Below, piece after piece: positions 59,013-64,000 of a DNA stretch of 64,000 bases (position 1 is its first letter; the number at the start of each line of letters is the position of its first letter). The stretch spans positions 310,001 through 374,000 of the forward strand of contig OZ237768.1 of assembly GCA_965178125.1 (NCBI GenBank), given 5' to 3'. This DNA comes from Bilabrum cf. latius. Lineage: Eukaryota; Bigyra: Bicosoecida; Bigyra; Bicosoecida. The notes beneath the pieces were generated by a model that was not told the origin of the DNA, searched no databases, and was given only the letters and a program-made list of their open reading frames with translations. A program made the position numbers and the translations under genes.

Positions 59013-59410
59013 GCTCAATAGGGTGTGCCAAGTGGGGTTCAGTCACATCCACCAGAGTCGACAAGAGAGTCAACATGCCGTGCAACCGCAACGGGGTGCC
59101 ATAAGCCACAGGATCCTTTTATTGGATGACGTGGGGGTTGACGAGGACCCCGCGCCACCCGCCGCAGACAACGCGGCGCCGAGGTACCGCAGGATCATAT
59201 TGGGTTTGTTGGGAGTCGCGCACCGTGGGCCCATAGATCGCTGAAGGTACCCCATGCAGAATAACCAAGGTGGCGCAAACACAGCGGTCACGGGCCAAGG
59301 AAGCTTGACCGCGTGCGTTACTCGCCCTTTCTCCCACTTCCTCCCACCCTCGACTGCTTCGCTTAGGCTACAGGCCTTCAACTTGCACATCGCATACCAG
59401 CTGGGGGCAC
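59013..59410. other. Intergenic between convergent genes
   Basis: This ~400-bp stretch lies between the 3' ends of the Kelch and four-TM genes. A short open frame runs through it, but I see no recognisable domain, start context or splice signals. Confidence 0.45.
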
Positions 59411-62095
59411 TTATTTGTCCTCCTAATCTTCATCCTGCTCGGAATCAGCCCCGCTGCTGTAATCGTGGCCAGAACTCGTAGCAACGCCACGGCCTGCGGC
59501 TCCTTCGTCCCGATCACCGGTTGCTGCTATATCTGCGGCTGCAGAAGCCGCACCCATGGAGCGAGGCGGCTCCTCACTGCGCTCACCTTCGTGATCACCA
59601 GGCTCTCCGTGATCACCAGGCTCTCCGTGATCACCAGGCTCTCCGTGATCACCAGGCTCTCCGTGATCACCAGGCTCTCCGTGATCACTGTGATCGCTGT
59701 GATCGGCGGCGAAACCATGGCCAGGAAGACTGGTGATGCTCTGTGGCGTACTAGATGGTGGGGCAGATTGTGAAGACTCAGAACGCTGACGCCGCGCAAC
59801 AGTTGGCTGCCTTGGAACTCGAGCCCCGCCAAAAGGTACGTAGCGTACCCCTGCATGATCTCCCGGGTCGTCAGCTACTACACTCGGTGCTGCTAGGCGA
59901 GGCAGCTGCATCTGACTTGCCGCATCCGACGCTTCGCCCCCAGCTTCTCGCCAAGAATCGATAGATGTCTGTGCACTGTGTGATGCTTGCTCACCAACTC
60001 TAGCTGTAACCCCGAATCCACTCACTTGCGATCGTGTCGTGCTTCGGATAGTAGCCGCCCGGCGCCCTGATACCTCGGATCGAGTGCTTCCAGCTGTCCC
60101 CGATCCGGATGCTGTGGAAGCTGTTTGGCGGTCGTTCTGACGTGTGGCGGCTCGTACAAGGTTACGGCCCTCGGTTGGATCAAAGCTGGGTAACCAGTCT
60201 GCAGCGTTGGATTGGTATTGCCTATCTTGCCTTCGTCGCCTCTCCCTCGAGGTCAGGCCGGTTCCAAGTGGCTGCATGGCTCCACTTGTCCGGCCCATCG
60301 GCGCCCGATGTGAATCTTCAGATACCGGCCACTAGACAGAAGACTCTCCCGATGATGGCACCGGTCTTCTAGCAGTACGATGGGCACTGTCGTCGGTAGC
60401 TCCTTCTGATAGTATGCTACTTCCCTAAAATCCTTGTGCACCAGGACGGGATTCATCCGGGTCAGGGTAGCCGTCCGTGTAAGCGATGCTACCCCGCGGA
60501 GCACGATCAGAAAGGGGCGGAGTCTTAGGCCTGTGGCTGTGATGGACCGCCGCCGATAAACCTAGCTGACGCCGAGGTCTACTAGCATGACCACTTTTCT
60601 ATTGACTTCCATCGTCCACTGTGTGCCCAATTCTGTCAGAATCCGTTGTTTCCGCCTCTCTGCCGGAGCTTGTTCCATCTTCTGAATCACGAGCCACTGT
60701 GTGCCCAATTCTGTCAGAATCCGTTGTTTCCGCCTCTCTGCCGGAGCTTGTTCCATCTTCTGAATCACGAGCCACTGTGTGCCCAATTCTGTCAGAATCC
60801 GTTGTTTCCGCCTCTCTGCCGGAGCTTGTTCCATCTTCTGAATCACGAGCCTCCCCCGAATTCGACGGTAAAGAAGATTCGTCGCTCTAACCAAGTGCTT
60901 TGCTTATAGCAGCTCGCTTTTCCGCGCTGCCGTGTCGCCGTTGGTCTCGCCGTTGGTCTCCCCCTAGCCCAATTTCGGGATCTTCGTCCAGGCTGCTGGA
61001 GAGCTGGTTCCCCAGTGGCTAGTTTGGCCAGGTCCCATATCCACCACTTTGTATGCTTGCTCCAGCACTACCTCTATTGAGTAGCGGGGCTCTGTCTCTG
61101 TTGTTACCATCACATCCTGCCCCTCGCCCGCAGCAGCAGCACAGCGATTGCCAAGGAAATAGGAGGGCCGCATTAACCACCAGCAAGATGACATGAATGC
61201 CGCCAGATCCTCGCATGAACAGCAACATATTAATGTACTGCTTCAGTGGCATTGATGCGTTCGCAATCATGAATCCCCACTGGTCCTCGTCCATGTGCTC
61301 CCACATGAGGTGTGGCGACGAGGTGACCACATGATGCAAAACCCGGAAAGACATGACCACCGAAGCAAGGCAGCATGCCGCACCAACGAGTGAAATGATA
61401 GAAAATGATACACTGAAAGAAAAGCTTGGTCTCTTGCGTGAACCAGAGCACCAGAGCACGACCCACGGAAGCAACTAGAATACTCCGAATCCCAGAGTGA
61501 AGACAGCCTGAAGCATCCCCCAGAACGAAAGCCTGATAAACCAGCTTCTTGTCTCCCTCCAAACATCCAGCTTTGAAGCTTCTATGTTTCTGCAAGCATC
61601 GATCCTGTGGTAATGGAGATCAAAGCGCCCCTCGTAGATCCAGTAGTTCAGTTTGTGGGAAATTGCTACGCTACGGTTATCAGCCTATGGCACTGGCGGT
61701 CGCCAAACTGATATATTTCCCATTGAAAGTTTCCAAAGGTCTACTTGGCCGTTCGTGACATCCCATGCATGCTAGGCCAATGGCATGGTGTTTGCGTTAA
61801 TGATTTGCTCCGCATCCTTGTCGGGATCTGACTTCGCAATTCCATCCGCGTATTTCAAACCATTATCCAGCCTTTCGACGAGATTAATATCCCAGCGAAT
61901 ATATTCCGTCGGCAGCTTCTCAACAAGCTATCTTCGCACACCGACGATGCAGCTTGGGTCCGGCAGCGCCGCTTTGGTCTGTGCAAACTTTGTTCGGACA
62001 TTAGCATACTGGAAAAGTCCAATGGTTACATTCGGGATACTGAGCATCATGTATATTACAGATACCATACAAGCAAGTGCATATTGGGCCTTCAT
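59411..62095 (-). CDS. Four-transmembrane protein with repetitive acidic C-terminal tail
   Basis: A single exon of 894 codons starts at ATG 62095 (MKAQYALACMVSVIYMMLS) and ends at TAA 59411-59413. It contains about eight TAGs. Hydrophobic helices are predicted near residues 4-28, 182-214 (SWFIRLSFWGMLQAVFTLGF), 222-248 and 298-320 (IHVILLVVNAALLFPWQSL). A polar loop of ~150 residues with Asn sites separates TM1 and TM2. A CCCCGRG cluster follows TM4. The ~570-residue tail is disordered and contains three 26-residue repeats (DSDRIGHTVARDSEDG...) and a GDHGEP tandem. The topology recalls tetraspan-type proteins, but I cannot name the family. The start codon lies only ~80 bp from the LINE fragment on the other strand. 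Confidence 0.66.
59591..59690 (-). repeat. 18-bp tandem repeat (GDHGEP)
   Basis: Five full 18-bp units and a partial one, GTGATCACCAGGCTCTCC on the plus strand, encode Gly-Asp-His-Gly-Glu-Pro repeats in the tail of the four-TM protein. The repeats are essentially identical, indicating recent expansion. Confidence 0.92.
60616..60849 (-). repeat. 78-bp tandem repeat, three copies
   Basis: Three identical 78-bp units start at 60616, 60694 and 60772. In the gene's frame each encodes 26 acidic/polar residues. Because 78 is divisible by three, the other frames also repeat, producing long spurious ORFs on both strands. Confidence 0.95.
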
Positions 62096-62176
62096 TTCAC
62101 CGAAGATATGCCCACACTTGCGACGCCGCGGACAATCTCTATTTTCCAATTTTTGTAAACCACACACAACTTTTAA

Positions 62177-64000
62177 TTCGTGCTTATCGAATGTGGACAA
62201 GTCGGGTACGCAGACGACTACGTGGCACTGACGTCGAACTGGAACGAAGCAGTGGCGGTCATGAAGCTAGTCAAGAGCCTGTTTGCACTTGCGGGCATGT
62301 AGCTGGGAATCAAGCCCCTGACAGCATCGGGCCAGGGAACCAAGACAGCGATCATGGCCTTTGGCTACGCTCGGGACTCAATTCCTGGGGACATGCCAGA
62401 GGGCGTCGCATGCAGAGCAGCGGACGCGGGAGAGACGGATGGGGAGTGGACCATCCCACTTGCCTCATCCTACCTGTACCTCGGTCTACTCATTTCGACC
62501 CAACCAGTACGGATCAGCCCAGATGAAGTAGCTGGGCTGACGCAGGCGAGAGACATCTGGGTAATTGATATGGCACCCCACGTACGCAGGAGGATTGCGA
62601 TGGCGTACCGGGCGGCCAGGGACATCACACGAGCGGCGGTGAACGGCAACTGGGCGGTCTCCCTGCACGCCCAGCTGCTCCATGCAGGAGCAATCACGAG
62701 TGCATTCTACGGAGCAGAGGCAGCGGCATGTGCAACAGGATGGGACACCTTGTCAGGATTAGGATATGGTTCCCAAGTTTTCTACGGGATGGAACTGAAC
62801 CTGGAAGTCCTCAAGATGCTGGACAAATTCCTGCTGGATACGCGCTGGATGATTGTCAGCGGATCGACACAGGTAAGGCCCTTCACCATGGGCGGTCGAT
62901 ACGTGCCAAACCTTGCGATGGACACTGAGCTGCTGACGGCATCGGCAGCAGGGCGTGTTGCTATGGGCCTGCTGGACCTGATCGAGTGTCCCTCGAAGAA
63001 GGGCCTTGATGTTGCGGCCAGGTTCATCCACCAGGGCCGATTCCTGCAGGGACCACCAGTACAGACAGGCCCACTCGGGGCCGCGCTGGCACTGGGATTC
63101 AGGATCAAGATGGCAGGGTGGACCCACCGGATCGATGACGCGAAGGACTGGCTGGGATGCCAGGAGACTGCAAAAAAAGTCACAAAGTGGAGGAAATCCA
63201 AATCCGGAGCTGCTGACCGATCGTTCACAAGCCTGAGCCTGGGATGCTCGCACGATCCGGCACTGTCGGATTGGGACCGGGAGAGAGCTGCGCTCGGAGT
63301 GGTCATGCTTAACCGGTACGCAACGAAGGGACGGTATGCCTTCGGACCAGGAGCCATGCCAACAGCAGCGGTGGTGCAGGAATACGGCCACCAAGGAAGA
63401 CGAATTCTGCGCATCCGAGCTGGACAATACCCGCAACAGGGCACGCCCAACCTTCAAGTGATGGGCACCGCGGTAGAGCAGATGGAGCGGGCCGAGCATG
63501 ACCATCATGCCGGAACGAGACCGTGGCAACCCGATGATGCGGATCAGAATAGAGGGAGGTCCCCTGCCTCCCTCCGGAAAGCATGGGCGAAGACAGCTCT
63601 CGCTCAGGACCCTTGGGACGAGAAGCTGGAGCGCACCAGCAGGGCCAAGCCAATCGTCGAAGACGCACTCACTCGGATAGAGCGTACGATTGCGCGGTCA
63701 TCGGAACGGACAGCTGTCAAGGAGCTGGCCAACCGAGTGGTGCAGGTGATCAGGAACCAGCTGCGCTAGCAGGAGTAGCTGACGTGCAGGCAGTGGATGC
63801 GAGGCGATGCGGCGGCTGCTCTTGCCGCCACGGCCACGCAAGAGCTGATAGCGGCAACCAATGCGAACGCTCGGCTACAGCGACGGATGTTTAAGCCCCA
63901 CGGCTTGCTAAGGGACATAGAGAGGCAATGGGCCAAAGGCATGAGCGCGTGCATGCTAGCCTCTCTGAAGGATCGTGAGACGCAGAGACGGTCATGGAGG
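62177..64000 (+). CDS. LINE-type reverse transcriptase, 5'-truncated and running off the window
   Basis: The open frame begins after TAA at 62174 with no usual start and reaches the window end. VGYADDYVAL is the RT active-site YADD motif. GMQLGIKP (Q = TAG, 62300) and SYLYLGLLIST match the following RT blocks (LxLNxxKT and the LGxxI 'thumb' start). The downstream part is a long basic, helical region as in non-LTR retrotransposon polymerases. The N-terminal RT motifs and any endonuclease are absent, the usual result of incomplete reverse transcription. In-frame TAGs at 62300, 63767 and 63776 show that the element uses the host's altered code. Confidence 0.72.
62177..64000 (+). mobile_element. 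Non-LTR retrotransposon fragment
   Basis: The element's 5' boundary appears to lie near 62175-62200, just upstream of the four-TM gene's start. The 3' end, poly(A) tail and target-site duplication are beyond the window. Confidence 0.6.

Noticed and set aside
59591-59690. CRISPR-like array
   Set aside because: The units are contiguous 18-mers without spacers, lie in a coding frame and are in a eukaryote.
60562-60894. Minus-strand ORF with three copies of LVIQKMEQAPAERRKQ
   Set aside because: It is an alternative frame of the 78-bp repeat. The acidic frame is the one continuous with the four-TM protein upstream and the tail downstream.
1-64000. TAG codons as true stops, giving many short genes or pseudogenes
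   Set aside because: Interruptions are only TAG, never TAA or TGA, in otherwise intact conserved proteins. Several fall exactly at Gln positions or pair with CAG in paralogues.
1-64000. UAG read as leucine or tyrosine (known from some other protists)
   Set aside because: The Rab DTAGQE and IQ-motif positions and the CAG/TAG paralogue swaps all point to Gln. The TAG/TTG pair in copies 3 and 2 (near 17919 and 15183) lies in a variable peptide next to other changes.
1-64000. Bacterial or organellar DNA with a variant code
   Set aside because: There are spliceosomal introns, Rab, PP2A-A, SYF2, Kelch and prefoldin-like genes, signal peptides and a LINE element. No operons, ribosome-binding sites or organellar genes are present.
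1-64000. A suppressor tRNA-Gln(CUA) gene in this window
   Set aside because: I looked for B-box-like GGTTCRANYCC with a cloverleaf nearby on both strands and saw none. A covariance-model scan of the genome would be decisive.

Overview
This is nuclear DNA of a microbial eukaryote (protist). It carries short spliceosomal introns (about 60-290 nt, mostly GTGAG or GTAAG donors and CGCAG acceptors). Its proteins include a Rab GTPase, a PP2A scaffold, a prefoldin-like protein, a spliceosomal SYF2 domain, a plant/protist-type ubiquitin-like PI4-kinase, IQ-motif and Kelch proteins and a LINE reverse transcriptase. I cannot place the lineage. The coding sequence is GC-rich.

The main result concerns the genetic code. 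Nearly every gene is an open frame interrupted only by TAG. TAG must be read as glutamine, while TGA (most genes) and TAA (at least two genes) remain stops. Four lines of sequence evidence agree. The catalytic Gln of the Rab DTAGQE motif is TAG (20991-20993). The Q of an IQ motif is TAG (21772-21774). TAG alternates with CAG at the same codon between near-identical paralogues (tandem copies at 14600/17309 versus 20045; inverted-repeat copies at 34450 and 38770 versus CAG in the other arm). Joining exons across TAG gives complete conserved proteins, each with a reading frame divisible by three.

Layout: 0-2.5 kb, a secreted parallel beta-helix protein (-). 2.7-5.5 kb, an IQ/coiled-coil protein (-). 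5.8-11.9 kb, a UBL-PI4K-like kinase with a very long disordered tail (+). 12.4-20.4 kb, three tandem genes for a putatively myristoylated unknown family (+), ending in a 65-bp minisatellite. 20.5-21.4 kb, a Rab (-). 21.6-25.7 kb, an IQ low-complexity protein (+). 26.4-40.8 kb, an inverted duplication with 7-kb arms and a 362-bp spacer, each arm carrying one copy of a gene for a multi-membrane, Cys-rich protein of about 2,280 residues, transcribed divergently. 40.8-43.0 kb, degenerate remnants. 43.2-46.4 kb, a MABP-domain protein (+). 46.4-47.6 kb, fragments and weak ORFs. 47.7-49.9 kb, PP2A-A (+). 50.0-51.0 kb, a prefoldin/UXT-like protein (-). 51.2-53.1 kb, a cyclophilin-SYF2 fusion (+). 53.3-54.3 kb, a secreted protein (+). 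54.8-58.9 kb, a Kelch protein (+). 59.4-62.1 kb, a four-TM protein with a repetitive acidic tail (-). 62.2 kb to the end, a 5'-truncated LINE reverse transcriptase (+).

The genes do not form one pathway. They are independent eukaryotic genes for signalling, trafficking, folding, splicing and surface or secreted proteins. Their shared features are the altered code, the intron style and long low-complexity segments.
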